Origin: JADLBR01 sp964651705
Lineage (GTDB): Bacteria > Verrucomicrobiota > Verrucomicrobiia > JADLBR01
Length of the DNA stretch: 64,000 nucleotides
Reading direction: 5' to 3'
Assembly: GCA_964651705.1 (NCBI GenBank)
Contig: CAZYWZ010000003.1
Coordinates: 51,154-115,153 of the forward strand
In this document: positions 6,957 through 15,041 of the stretch, piece after piece
How the letters are laid out: every line of letters starts with the position of its first letter
Numbering within the stretch: the first letter of the stretch is position 1
The notes under the pieces: generated by a model
Database searches by the model: none
What the model saw: only the letters and a program-made list of their open reading frames with translations
Told to the model about the DNA's origin: nothing
Translations under genes and position numbers: made by a program

Positions 6957-9317
6957 ATGGGCCATCGGTTGATACCCGCAGGCTTCGCCCTGGCGGCACT
7001 CACCTGGCTTGGGGCGGTGGCGCCGTGCCGGGCGCAGCAGATCATCCTCCCCGGACCCCCGCCCGCGCAACCGACATTCGACCCGGACAAGGAGCTCCGG
7101 ACCCTCAACGCGCTCTACATCGGCAAAGAATTCGCGCAGGCCGCGGCGGGCTATATCGAATTCCTCCGCGACTATCCCGCCAGCCCCGCGGCGGAGGAGG
7201 TCTACTACAAACTGGGCGACTGCTACCGCCAACTGGGCAGGACCGCCGACGCGATCGATGCCTTCAACCGGCTCCTGGAGAAGTTTCCCAAAGGCCCTTA
7301 CGCCCCGTTCGCGCTGGCCCGAAAGGGCGAGGTCCTCCTCGATGGCGGCCAACCGGCCGAGGCGATCGCGCTCTTCGATGAGGTCCTGGCGCGAGCCGAA
7401 GCGACCGGCCTCCAGCTCAATGCGAAGTTTTCGAAGGTGCGCGCGCTCCGGGCCCTGGGCCGCGCCCGCGATGCCGTGCCGCTCCTGGAGGAGCTGGCCT
7501 CGGTGGCGGAAAATAACCCCTATCGCGCCTATGCCGCGCTCTCGCTGGCCCGCTACCTGGAGAGCCAAGGTAAACCAAATGAGGCGTTGGGCCTCTATCA
7601 GGTCGCGCTCCAGATCTCCCAAGAGCCCGCCCTGCGCGCCGAGGCGGGCGTGCGCGCGGGAACGATCGCCTCCCAGCTCAAGGACTGGAATGAGGCGGCA
7701 AGCCTATTCGAGACCATCCGGCGACTGGCCGCGCCCGAGGAGTGGCACCGCTTCGCCAACCTCGGCATCCTCCGGGCGCGATTCTCCGCCGGCGGGTACG
7801 ACGCCGTCCTGCAATTGTATCCGGAAGTCAAGGGCATGCTCCCGCCCGGCACCGAGGCCGAGGCCCTCTACGCGTACGCCAACGCGCTGCGCCTCCGCGG
7901 GCGCCAGGCCGATGCCGCCGCCGCCTACCAGCGCATCCTCGATGGCCACCCCGGTTCGCCGTTCTCCGAGCCCGCCGCCTACGAGCGCATCCTCTGCCTC
8001 GCCACCTCCGATGACATCGGCGGCGCCGCGGAACACTTCCTCAAACAGTTTCCCGCCTCCGACAAGATCCCCGCCATCCGGTACGTGCGCGCCAACTTCC
8101 TGTTTGATCGCAGGGCCTTCGCCGACGCCGTCCCCCTCTTCGAGCAGATCGTCAAAGAGGGCAAGCCCGAATCGGCACAGGAGACCAGCCTCTTCCGCCT
8201 CGGCTGGGCGCTCTATTCCACCGGGCGATGGAAGGAGGCCGCGGCGACCTATGATACCCTGCTGGCCCGTTTCCCCGCGACACGCTTCGCGCCAGACGCC
8301 CTGTGGCAACTCGGGGCCGCCCACGAGCAACTGAAGGCACCCGATGCCGCCATCGAGGCCTGGTCCCGGCTCGTGGAGAAACACCCCGCCTCCGACCAGG
8401 GCGAGACCGCACTCTTCCAGATGGCCGTCCTCGAGGCGCGCGAGGGCCGCCTCCCTGATGCCAGGCGCCACCTCACGGAGTTTCTCAAGCAGGATCCTTC
8501 CGACCCCCAGAAAGCCGATGCCCTGTACTGGCGCGGCTGGGCCGCGTTCGAGGCGCAGGACTTCGCCGCGGCCGCACCGGACCTTGTCGGCGCGCGCGAT
8601 GCCGATGCCCGATGGTACGGGCCGGCCACCGAAAGGCTCGTCTTCGCCACCTACAAGCTCCAGCGCCCAGAGGAACTCGCCCAGCACATTCGGGAGTGGG
8701 ACGTCTGGCTGGCGCGCCATCCCGGCGAGGGCCAACCCACCGACCCCGCAATCGTCCTCTGGCTGGCAAACGCCCTCGCCGCGAAAAACTCGTGGGAGGA
8801 TGCCGAGATCTTCTACGCCCGCGTGGCGGAAACCGCCGCCTCGCCCCTGCGCGCCGAGGCCCTCCTCGGCGCCGGCCGCGCCCAACTCAAACTCGCGAAG
8901 TTCGCCTCCGCGGCCAAGACCTACGAGGCCTTCCGCTCGGAGAATCCGACCCGGGCGGGTGAGGCGCGCGTCATGCTGGACCTCGCGCGGGCCTACGTCG
9001 GCGCGGGCCGCGCCAGGGAAACCTCCACGCTAACCCAAGAGGTGATGCGCGAGCACCCGGAGGGCGAGATCAATGCCGAGGCCCGCATCCTCTTGGGAGA
9101 TGCCCTCATCGCGCTCGGCCTCCCCGACGAGGCAGCGAAATATTTCTCATCCGTCACGCTGCTCTACGACCTGCCCGCCTTCACCCTCGAGGCGCTCCAG
9201 AAGGCCGCCGATGCCCACGAGCGCGCCGGCAACAAGGACGAGGCGGAGAAATTTCGCAGGGAATGGGCCGAGCGAAAAGCCAAGGCGCAGCAACCGAGAC
9301 CCGAGGCCAAGAAGTGA
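6957..9317 (+). CDS. Exported tetratricopeptide-repeat protein of the ExbB/ExbD operon
   Basis: A 786-residue periplasmic protein built almost entirely of TPR units. The ATG at 6957 gives a clean signal peptide (MGHRLIPAGFALAALTWLGA, cleavage after APCRAQ). Repeated helical pairs such as AAGYIEFLRDYPASPAAEEVYYKLGDCY and its many successors run to the C-terminus, which ends in a charged KAKAQQPRPEAKK tail. Short repeats of this type are found in YbgF/CpoB and BamD, but this protein is much longer. Its place between ExbD and a TonB/OmpA protein suggests it scaffolds a Tol-like envelope complex. Confidence 0.85.
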   Translation: MGHRLIPAGFALAALTWLGAVAPCRAQQIILPGPPPAQPTFDPDKELRTLNALYIGKEFAQAAAGYIEFLRDYPASPAAEEVYYKLGDCYRQLGRTADAIDAFNRLLEKFPKGPYAPFALARKGEVLLDGGQPAEAIALFDEVLARAEATGLQLNAKFSKVRALRALGRARDAVPLLEELASVAENNPYRAYAALSLARYLESQGKPNEALGLYQVALQISQEPALRAEAGVRAGTIASQLKDWNEAASLFETIRRLAAPEEWHRFANLGILRARFSAGGYDAVLQLYPEVKGMLPPGTEAEALYAYANALRLRGRQADAAAAYQRILDGHPGSPFSEPAAYERILCLATSDDIGGAAEHFLKQFPASDKIPAIRYVRANFLFDRRAFADAVPLFEQIVKEGKPESAQETSLFRLGWALYSTGRWKEAAATYDTLLARFPATRFAPDALWQLGAAHEQLKAPDAAIEAWSRLVEKHPASDQGETALFQMAVLEAREGRLPDARRHLTEFLKQDPSDPQKADALYWRGWAAFEAQDFAAAAPDLVGARDADARWYGPATERLVFATYKLQRPEELAQHIREWDVWLARHPGEGQPTDPAIVLWLANALAAKNSWEDAEIFYARVAETAASPLRAEALLGAGRAQLKLAKFASAAKTYEAFRSENPTRAGEARVMLDLARAYVGAGRARETSTLTQEVMREHPEGEINAEARILLGDALIALGLPDEAAKYFSSVTLLYDLPAFTLEALQKAADAHERAGNKDEAEKFRREWAERKAKAQQPRPEAKK

Positions 9318-9382
9318 ACCCAAGAGAGACACTTTTTGTCGCCCCCGGCCGAGGGCCTGCTATGTTTAGAGGGGAGTGAGGC

Positions 9383-10522
9383 ATGGCCACAGCGAGAACA
9401 ACCCGCCAGATGTTGGAAGCCCCCCCGGCACCGTCCGGGGGGCTCTATCGGCCCGAGACAACCACCCTGCCCTCGAATCGCAGGTTCATCCTTTCCGCCC
9501 TCGTCGCCGCCGTCGTCCTCCACCTCGCCGCCATCATCACGGCCTATTTTTGGCGCCTCGACAACTGGACCCTGGACCGCCTCGCGCTGATCGGACCGCG
9601 CATATTCCGGATCGCGGATCTCGATGCCGAGCCAACCCAGATGGCCAGCACCCGACCCGCCGGACCGATCATCGAGCGCAAGCCCGGCGCCCCCGCCCAG
9701 ATCACCCCCCCGCGAACCGACAGGCGCGCCTTCGAGACCGCATTCGTTAACACCCTCCCCCGCCCAGAGAACAAGCCCCCCACCGCCGCCGGCGAGAGCC
9801 CGATCGCCGCCCTCCCCGAAGCCAGCGTCCCCTCGCTCCTGCCCTACGCCGAGAACGGTAACTACAGGGTCGGGCCCGTCGCCCCCGTAGGACGGCCCGG
9901 TGGGCCGCCCGACGCAGCCATCGACCCCGGGGTCCCGCCCACCGCGTTCGACCTGCCCGACGTCCTCCCCGGTGGCACCGCGGCCGAACAGCTCCCGACC
10001 ATCCCCGGCGGCGGCATCGGCATTGGCGGCGGCGAGGGCGCCGGCGCCCTGCCCAAGTTCACCGAGATCGAGAAACTCCCCGCCGAGCAGATCGAAAAGC
10101 TCATCGTCAGCCCGCAGGGCCTCGTCATCCGCCTATCGAACGAGGTGCTGTTCGACTTCGATTCCGACGCCCTCCGGCCCGAGGCCATGCCCGTCCTCGA
10201 TAAGGTGGGAGAACTCATCGGACGCTACCCTGGCTGCAGCGTCCTGGTCGAGGGCCATACCGACACCATCGGCGAAGAGCGCTACAATCAAGAGCTCTCC
10301 GAGCGCCGCGCCTTCCGCGTGGGCCAATGGTTCCGCGAGCGCCAGCTCAGGATCGGCGCACTCGACATGCACGGCTACGGGGAGTCCCGACCCATTGTCA
10401 GCGCCATCGGGGACAGAGACCAGCAACAGCTCAACCGGCGCGTCGAGATCCACATCAAGGCGCACCGCCCCGTTCTCCCCGCCAATCCCCCAGGCGCGTT
10501 CCCTTCCCGGATGGGCCGCTGA
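9383..10522 (+). CDS. TonB-like anchored protein with C-terminal OmpA peptidoglycan-binding domain
   Basis: The 379-residue protein has a cytoplasmic N-terminus, one transmembrane helix (about residues 36-55, FILSALVAAVVLHLAAIITA), a proline-rich periplasmic linker of roughly 180 residues, and an OmpA/Pal-type domain (about 245-365). The last has NEVLFDFDSDALRPEA, VLVEGHTDTIGEERYNQELS and NRRVEIHIK, with the residues that bind diaminopimelate (D and R) conserved. The N-terminal half resembles TonB/TolA, the C-terminal half Pal/MotB. It closes the ExbB-ExbD-TPR operon, and no separate tolA, tolB or pal is seen, so it may combine energy transduction with wall binding. Confidence 0.85.
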   Translation: MATARTTRQMLEAPPAPSGGLYRPETTTLPSNRRFILSALVAAVVLHLAAIITAYFWRLDNWTLDRLALIGPRIFRIADLDAEPTQMASTRPAGPIIERKPGAPAQITPPRTDRRAFETAFVNTLPRPENKPPTAAGESPIAALPEASVPSLLPYAENGNYRVGPVAPVGRPGGPPDAAIDPGVPPTAFDLPDVLPGGTAAEQLPTIPGGGIGIGGGEGAGALPKFTEIEKLPAEQIEKLIVSPQGLVIRLSNEVLFDFDSDALRPEAMPVLDKVGELIGRYPGCSVLVEGHTDTIGEERYNQELSERRAFRVGQWFRERQLRIGALDMHGYGESRPIVSAIGDRDQQQLNRRVEIHIKAHRPVLPANPPGAFPSRMGR

Positions 10523-10547
10523 CCCGAAGGTCGGGGTCAGGCCTGAG

Positions 10548-10717
10548 TGGCGCTATGTTAAGCCATGTTTGGGAGGGCCCGCGGCCTCGCGGGCCGGGTC
10601 GGCCGAGGCATCCCGCATGCTGGTGTCGCGCGGACGCCGGGGCCGGCGTCCCTCCCGACTGAAGGCATGACGGCGCAGCTCTGGCCGAACGTCCCAAAAC
10701 CCCTTAGCTTAGCGCCA
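10548..10717. repeat. Palindromic intergenic element between convergent operons
   Basis: The outer inverted arms TGGCGCTATGTTAAG (10548-10562) and CTTAGCTTAGCGCCA (10703-10717) match at 13 of 15 positions. Inside lies a core (10571-10656) beginning GGGAGGGCCCGCGGCCTC and ending GGCCGGCGTCCCTCCC. The core recurs in inverse orientation at 49984-50070 inside the MITE that breaks the sulfatase. It separates the ends of the TonB/OmpA operon and the ribosomal operon and may serve as a bidirectional terminator. Confidence 0.75.
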
Positions 10718-10723
10718 TTCGGG

Positions 10724-11134
10724 TCAGGCCTTCTTCTCAACCGCGGGTTCGGGTTCGGGCTTCTTGCCGGCCGACGCGATCGACTCGGTCCACTCCAGCA
10801 TCGCCATCGGCGCCGCATCGCTCTGTCGGAACATCAGCTTCGTGACCCGCGTGTAGCCGCCCTGCCGCGAGGCGAACGCCGGCGCCACATCCGCGAACAG
10901 CCGGTGCACCGCGCCCTCGTCCCGCAGGCGGGCCACCGCCAGACGGCGCGCCGCGATGTCGCCCCGCTTGCCCAGTGTCACCATCTTGTCGGCCAACCGC
11001 CGCGCCGCCTTGGCCTTCGCCTCGGTCGTCCGGATCCGGTTGTGCTTGATCAGGCTGACCACCAGCGACCCGAGCATCATGTCGCGGTGCTGCGAGGTCC
11101 GCCCCAATTTTAGCGAGTTAACCCTGTGTCTCAT
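10724..11134 (-). CDS. rplQ: 50S ribosomal protein bL17
   Basis: Large-subunit protein near the exit-tunnel face. MRHRVNSLKLGRTSQHRDMM at the N-terminus, SLIKHNRIRTTEAKAKAARR and YTRVTKLMFRQSDAAPMAMLE are diagnostic. The 136 residues include a charged PEPEPAVEKKA extension after the conserved core. It is the last gene of the superoperon, 14 bp after rpoA, the standard alpha-operon order. Palindromic repeats follow its stop codon. Confidence 0.97.
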   Translation of the reverse strand: MRHRVNSLKLGRTSQHRDMMLGSLVVSLIKHNRIRTTEAKAKAARRLADKMVTLGKRGDIAARRLAVARLRDEGAVHRLFADVAPAFASRQGGYTRVTKLMFRQSDAAPMAMLEWTESIASAGKKPEPEPAVEKKA

Positions 11135-11148
11135 GGCCGGTCACCACC

Positions 11149-12159
11149 TCAGTCCTGCGGCTGCACCGCTTCCGCCGGCGGCTCCACCAGACCCGCCTCG
11201 AATTTCATGCCCAGCGAAAGGCCCAGCTCGCTGAGCTTCTCCTTGATCTCGTTGAGCGACTTCTTGCCGAAATTCCGGTACTTCAGCATCTCGGCCTCGC
11301 TCTTCATCGCGAGCTGGCCGACGGTGGTGATGTTCGCGTTGTTCAGGCAGTTCGCCGCCCGGACCGATAGCTCGATCTCGTTGACGCTCATGTTCAGCAG
11401 CTTCTTGAGCTTGCTGTCGATCGCGCCGACCTCCGCCTTCGTCTCCTCGAATTCGACGGAGTCATCGGTGAGGTTCACAAAGATGTCCAGGTGCTTCCGG
11501 AGGATCGCCCCGGCCTGCAACAGCGCGTCGTCGGGCGTCAGCCGACCGTCGGTCCAGACCTCGAGGATCAGCTTGTCGTAGTCGGTCCGCTGCCCGAGGC
11601 GCGCGTTCTCCACGGCGTACTTCACCTTCCTGACCGGCGAGAACAGCGAGTCGACGGGGATCACGCCGATGGCCTGACCCGGTTTCTTGTTTTCCTCGCC
11701 GGTGGCGAAGCCGCGGCCCACGACGACCTCCATCTCCATCTCGAACTTCTGCTTCTTGTCCAGCGTGCAGATGAGCAATTCCGGATTGAGCACCTCGACG
11801 CCCTGCTCCAGGCGGATGTCGCCCGCCGTCACTGGCCCCTCCCTGTTGACCTGAAGGAACAGCACCCGCGGCTCCCGCGAGGCCATGCGAAACTTGATCT
11901 GCTTCAGGTTGAGGATGATGTCGGTCACATCCTCGACCACCCCCGGCAACGAGGCGAACTCGTGCAGCGCGCCCTCGATGCGCACCGAGGTGATCGCCGC
12001 TCCCTCCAGCGAGGAGAGCAGCACCCGCCTCAGGCTGTTCCCGATGGTGTGGCCATAGCCGGTCTCAAACGGCTCCGCCGTGAATTTCGCGTACGTTTCC
12101 GTCCCCTCGTCCTTGGCGAGGCGGCTCGGCATCTCGAACCTTCCGAGTCGAATAGGCAT
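11149..12159 (-). CDS. rpoA: DNA-directed RNA polymerase subunit alpha
   Basis: Assembles the RNA polymerase core and contacts UP elements and activators. The start is the ATG at 12159 (MPIRLGRFEMPSRLAKDEGT), preceded by an AAGGAG Shine-Dalgarno sequence; longer forms are not supported. It has the N-terminal dimerisation domain with FETGYGHTIGNSLRRVLLSS (residues about 30-50) and the C-terminal domain with LSVRAANCLNNANITTVGQL. The length of 336 is normal. A 149-bp gap separates it from rpsD, the widest in the ribosomal part of the operon. That gap holds GC-rich inverted repeats but no recognised signal. Confidence 0.98.
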   Translation of the reverse strand: MPIRLGRFEMPSRLAKDEGTETYAKFTAEPFETGYGHTIGNSLRRVLLSSLEGAAITSVRIEGALHEFASLPGVVEDVTDIILNLKQIKFRMASREPRVLFLQVNREGPVTAGDIRLEQGVEVLNPELLICTLDKKQKFEMEMEVVVGRGFATGEENKKPGQAIGVIPVDSLFSPVRKVKYAVENARLGQRTDYDKLILEVWTDGRLTPDDALLQAGAILRKHLDIFVNLTDDSVEFEETKAEVGAIDSKLKKLLNMSVNEIELSVRAANCLNNANITTVGQLAMKSEAEMLKYRNFGKKSLNEIKEKLSELGLSLGMKFEAGLVEPPAEAVQPQD

Positions 12160-12308
12160 CTTCACTCCTTGGGCCGGGTTTCCCGGTCGGCCGCCGTGCC
12201 TCTGGCACCCGTCCGGACCTACGGCCCCTCCCGCGCGGCACGTTATTCTTCTGCATCGGTCGCCGGCGGGGCCGGCCGCGCGGGGCGGCCCACCGGCATG
12301 AAAACGGT

Positions 12309-12923
12309 TTAGACGCGCCGCGAGTACAGCTCCACCACCAGCTGCTCGTTCACCACGGGCTGGATATCGTCGCGGGTCGGCATCCGCGCCACCGTGCCCT
12401 TGAATCCCGCCGCATCCAACGAAAGCCAATCCGGCACCGGGCTAAGCTTGGCCGACTCGAGATTGCGCGTCGCCATCTGCCGGGCCCGCGCCTTGTCCGC
12501 CACCTCGATGACCTGCCCCTCCCGGACCCCATACGAGGCGATCTTCACCCGCCGGCCATCGACCACGACGTGCCCATGGGTCACCATCTGCCGGGCCATG
12601 CGGCGACTCGTCGCCAGACCCAGCCGAAAAACGACGTTGTCCAATCGCGTCTCCAGAATCTGCATCAGGATGTCGCCCGTCACGCCCCGCTTCGAGATCG
12701 CCTCGCGAAAATACCGCCGGAACTGCCGCTCCATGATGCCATAGATGAAACGGAGCTTCTGCTTCTCGGCGAGCGCCAGGGCGTATTCCGAGACCTTGCG
12801 CCGCCCCCTCTGCCCGTGCTGCCCGGGAGGGTAGGCCTTCCTGTCGAGCGCCTTGCTGGAACCAAAGATCGGCGTGCCGAAGCGCCGACTGACTTTTGAG
12901 CGTGGACCCGTGTATCGTGCCAT
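12309..12923 (-). CDS. rpsD: 30S ribosomal protein uS4
   Basis: Primary 16S rRNA binder and assembly initiator. MARYTGPRSKVSRRFGTPIF at the start, the S4 RNA-binding domain LETRLDNVVFRLGLATSRR through VTHGHVVVDGRRVKI (about residues 92-125), and the C-terminal VVNEQLVVELYSRRV are typical. The N-terminal zinc-binding cysteines found in some bacteria are absent. The length of 204 is usual. It sits between rpsK and rpoA as in most alpha operons, where S4 is often the autogenous repressor. Confidence 0.98.
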   Translation of the reverse strand: MARYTGPRSKVSRRFGTPIFGSSKALDRKAYPPGQHGQRGRRKVSEYALALAEKQKLRFIYGIMERQFRRYFREAISKRGVTGDILMQILETRLDNVVFRLGLATSRRMARQMVTHGHVVVDGRRVKIASYGVREGQVIEVADKARARQMATRNLESAKLSPVPDWLSLDAAGFKGTVARMPTRDDIQPVVNEQLVVELYSRRV

Positions 12924-12944
12924 GACCTCGTGCTCCTCCGCCCG

Positions 12945-13451
12945 TCAAACCCGCCGCTGCTTGCGCGGCCGGCACCCGTTGTGCGGCACCGGCGTCACGT
13001 CGATGATCGCCGTGACCTCCAACCCGATCGCCTGCATGGCGCGGATCGCCGCCTCGCGGCCCATCCCGGGACCCTTGACCCGCACCTGGACTTCCTTGAG
13101 GCCGTGCCCCATCGCCTGCCGGCACGCGTCCTGCGCCACCACCTGCGCCACGTAGGCCGTCGATTTCTTCGAGCCGCGAAACCCACACTTGCCGGCCGAA
13201 GACCACGCGATCACGTTGCCCTTCAGGTCGGTGATGCTGACCTGGGTGTTGTTGAACGTCGCGCACACGTGGGCGATGCCCTGCGTGACGTTCTTGAACC
13301 CCTTGGCCCGGACGATCTTCGCCTTCGCCCCCGCGTCCGCATCTAGCGAGAACGCCGCGTCCGCAGGCGGGGCCTGGGCCTCCGCCGCTTTCGGTTTGTC
13401 TTCTGCCTTGGGCTCCTTCGGAGCCGCTTTTTTGCCCGTCTTGGCCGCCAT
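12945..13451 (-). CDS. rpsK: 30S ribosomal protein uS11 with N-terminal extension
   Basis: Platform protein that helps form the mRNA exit site. The conserved body starts near residue 47 (KIVRAKGFKNVTQGIAHVCA) and ends with PVPHNGCRPRKQRRV. Ahead of it is an Ala/Lys/Pro/Glu-rich extension of about 40 residues not present in the usual 125-130 residue protein. The ATG at 13451 is the only good start upstream of the body, so the extension is probably translated. It follows rpsM by 16 bp. Confidence 0.96.
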   Translation of the reverse strand: MAAKTGKKAAPKEPKAEDKPKAAEAQAPPADAAFSLDADAGAKAKIVRAKGFKNVTQGIAHVCATFNNTQVSITDLKGNVIAWSSAGKCGFRGSKKSTAYVAQVVAQDACRQAMGHGLKEVQVRVKGPGMGREAAIRAMQAIGLEVTAIIDVTPVPHNGCRPRKQRRV

Positions 13452-13467
13452 GGCTGATGCCCCTCTC

Positions 13468-13863
13468 TTAAACCTTGCCCTTCTTCGCGTCCTTGCTGCG
13501 CGTGACGCCCACCGTCTTGCGGGGCCCCTTCCGGGTCCTCGCGTTCGTGCTGGTCCGTTGCCCGCGCACCGGGAGATTGCGGCGGTGCCGCATGCCCCGA
13601 TAGCAGTTGATCGCCTGCAATCGCTTGAGGCTCGCCTGGATCTCCCGCCTCAGGTCGCCCTCCACCAAGATCTTTCGCTCGGTGATGCAGTTCACGATCC
13701 GGGTGACCTGCGCGTCGGTCAGGTCCTTCGCGCGGATATTCGGATCGATCTCCGTCTGCTCGAGGATCTGCCGCGTCAGCGTCGGACCGATGCCATAGAT
13801 GTAGGGCAGCGCCGCCTCGATGCGCTTGTCCGCGGGGATGTCGACTCCAAACATTCTGGGCAT
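13468..13863 (-). CDS. rpsM: 30S ribosomal protein uS13
   Basis: Head protein contacting the P-site tRNA and bridging to the large subunit. Diagnostic stretches are GVDIPADKRIEAALPYIYGI, the basic tail GMRHRRNLPVRGQRTSTNAR and TRKGPRKTVGV. At 131 residues it is slightly longer than average because of a lysine-rich end. It lies three bases after rpmJ, in the order infA-rpmJ-rpsM-rpsK. Confidence 0.97.
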   Translation of the reverse strand: MPRMFGVDIPADKRIEAALPYIYGIGPTLTRQILEQTEIDPNIRAKDLTDAQVTRIVNCITERKILVEGDLRREIQASLKRLQAINCYRGMRHRRNLPVRGQRTSTNARTRKGPRKTVGVTRSKDAKKGKV

Positions 13864-13866
13864 AAC

Positions 13867-13980
13867 TCAACCTTGGCGCTGTTTGTGGCGCGGGTTCTTG
13901 CAAATCACCCGCACCACGCCCTTGCGCCGAATCACGCGGCAGTGCTCGCACAGCCGCCTTACCGATGGACGCACTTTCAT
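13867..13980 (-). CDS. rpmJ: 50S ribosomal protein bL36 (zinc-ribbon form)
   Basis: A 37-residue protein read from the ATG at 13980 (preceded by AGAGGA) to the TGA at 13867. Its sequence is MKVRPSVRRLCEHCRVIRRK followed by GVVRVICKNPRHKQRQG. The zinc ligands are intact as C-x2-C, then C and H, so this is the zinc-binding form. It lies between infA and rpsM, the standard place in the alpha operon. Confidence 0.96.
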   Translation of the reverse strand: MKVRPSVRRLCEHCRVIRRKGVVRVICKNPRHKQRQG

Positions 13981-14061
13981 GGGTTCCTCTGAATCATCAC
14001 GGAGAACAAAGAGTCGGAAGTTCTAGCGCATGGCGCCCTTCTCTGCAACCCCTATTTCTGC

Positions 14062-14280
14062 TCATTTCTCCACCCCCACGATCCGGGCCTGGGACAGGTC
14101 GAAGGCGGACATCTGGAGCCGCACGCGGGTCCCGGGGGCGAGCCGGGCGGGGCTCAGGCGCAACTTCCCCGCCGACCGCGCCACAACGCGATGGCCATTG
14201 GGCAGGGCGACCCGAAAGGCCGACCCCTGGACGCCCTCCACCACCGTCCCGGTCACTTCGATATGGTCCGTTCCCGACAT
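14062..14280 (-). CDS. infA: Translation initiation factor IF-1
   Basis: A single OB-fold of 72 residues that blocks the ribosomal A site during initiation. It begins MSGTDHIEVTGTVVEGVQGS and contains FRVALPNGHRVVARSAGKLR and the end SAFDLSQARIVGVEK, matching IF-1. A GGAG sequence lies just ahead of the ATG at 14280. The start codon is 28 bases inside the end of map in another frame, so translation is probably coupled. Confidence 0.95.
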   Translation of the reverse strand: MSGTDHIEVTGTVVEGVQGSAFRVALPNGHRVVARSAGKLRLSPARLAPGTRVRLQMSAFDLSQARIVGVEK

Positions 14281-15035
14281 GTCAGGATCTCCGGATCGCC
14301 CTCGGTCACGACGACGGTGTGCTCGAAATGGGCCGAGAGGCTGCCGTCGGCGGTGGCCACGGTCCATTTGTCCTCGCGATACGTGATCTCGGGGCGCCCC
14401 TCGTTGACCATCGGCTCGATCGCCAAGACCATGCCCGGCCGCAGCTCGGGCCCGGAACCCGGGCTGCCGTAGTTGGGTATCTGCGGTTCCTCGTGGAGGC
14501 GCCTCCCCACCCCGTGCCCAACGAATTCCCGGACCACGGAATAGCCTTTCCGGGTCACGAAAGACTCCACGGCGTGGCAGATATCCCCGACCCGGTTGCC
14601 AGGGCGGGCCTGATCGATCGCCAGCCGCAAGGCCTCTTCGGTGACGTCTAGGAGCCGTTGCACCGGAGGGGCCACCAGCCCCACCGGCACGGTGACCGCC
14701 GAGTCGCCAATCCAGCCTTCCATCATGACGCCGACGTCCAGCTTGACGATGTCCCCGTACTGGAGCCGCCGCTGGCCCCCGATGCCATGCACGACTTCCT
14801 CGTTCACCGAAATGCAGCAATTCCCGGGGAACCCCCGGTAGCCGAGAAAGGCGCTCCGCCCGCCCCGCGCTTCGATGAGATCCCCGCATGCCTGATCTAT
14901 CTCGCGGGTCGTCAGTCCCGGGACACACATCGCCGACAGGGCATCCAGCACATCACGGACGATGCCGGAGGAGCGGCGGATCGCCTCGATCTCCCGCGCG
15001 CTCTTGATGGGGATGCGCCGCTTGGCCAAAGCCAC
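14253..15035 (-). CDS. map: Methionine aminopeptidase, type I
   Basis: Removes the initiator methionine from nascent proteins; a two-metal enzyme of the pita-bread fold. The 260 residues contain the metal ligands in VKLDVGVMMEGWIGDSAVTV (two aspartates), FVGHGVGRRLHEEP (histidine), MVLAIEPMVNEG (glutamate) and the final glutamate in VVVTEGDPEILT. The start appears to be GTG at 15035, six bases after an AGAGGG sequence that follows the secY stop. It takes the slot where adk-map is often found, but adk is missing. Confidence 0.97.
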   Translation of the reverse strand: MALAKRRIPIKSAREIEAIRRSSGIVRDVLDALSAMCVPGLTTREIDQACGDLIEARGGRSAFLGYRGFPGNCCISVNEEVVHGIGGQRRLQYGDIVKLDVGVMMEGWIGDSAVTVPVGLVAPPVQRLLDVTEEALRLAIDQARPGNRVGDICHAVESFVTRKGYSVVREFVGHGVGRRLHEEPQIPNYGSPGSGPELRPGMVLAIEPMVNEGRPEITYREDKWTVATADGSLSAHFEHTVVVTEGDPEILTCRERTISK

Positions 15036-15041
15036 CCCTCT

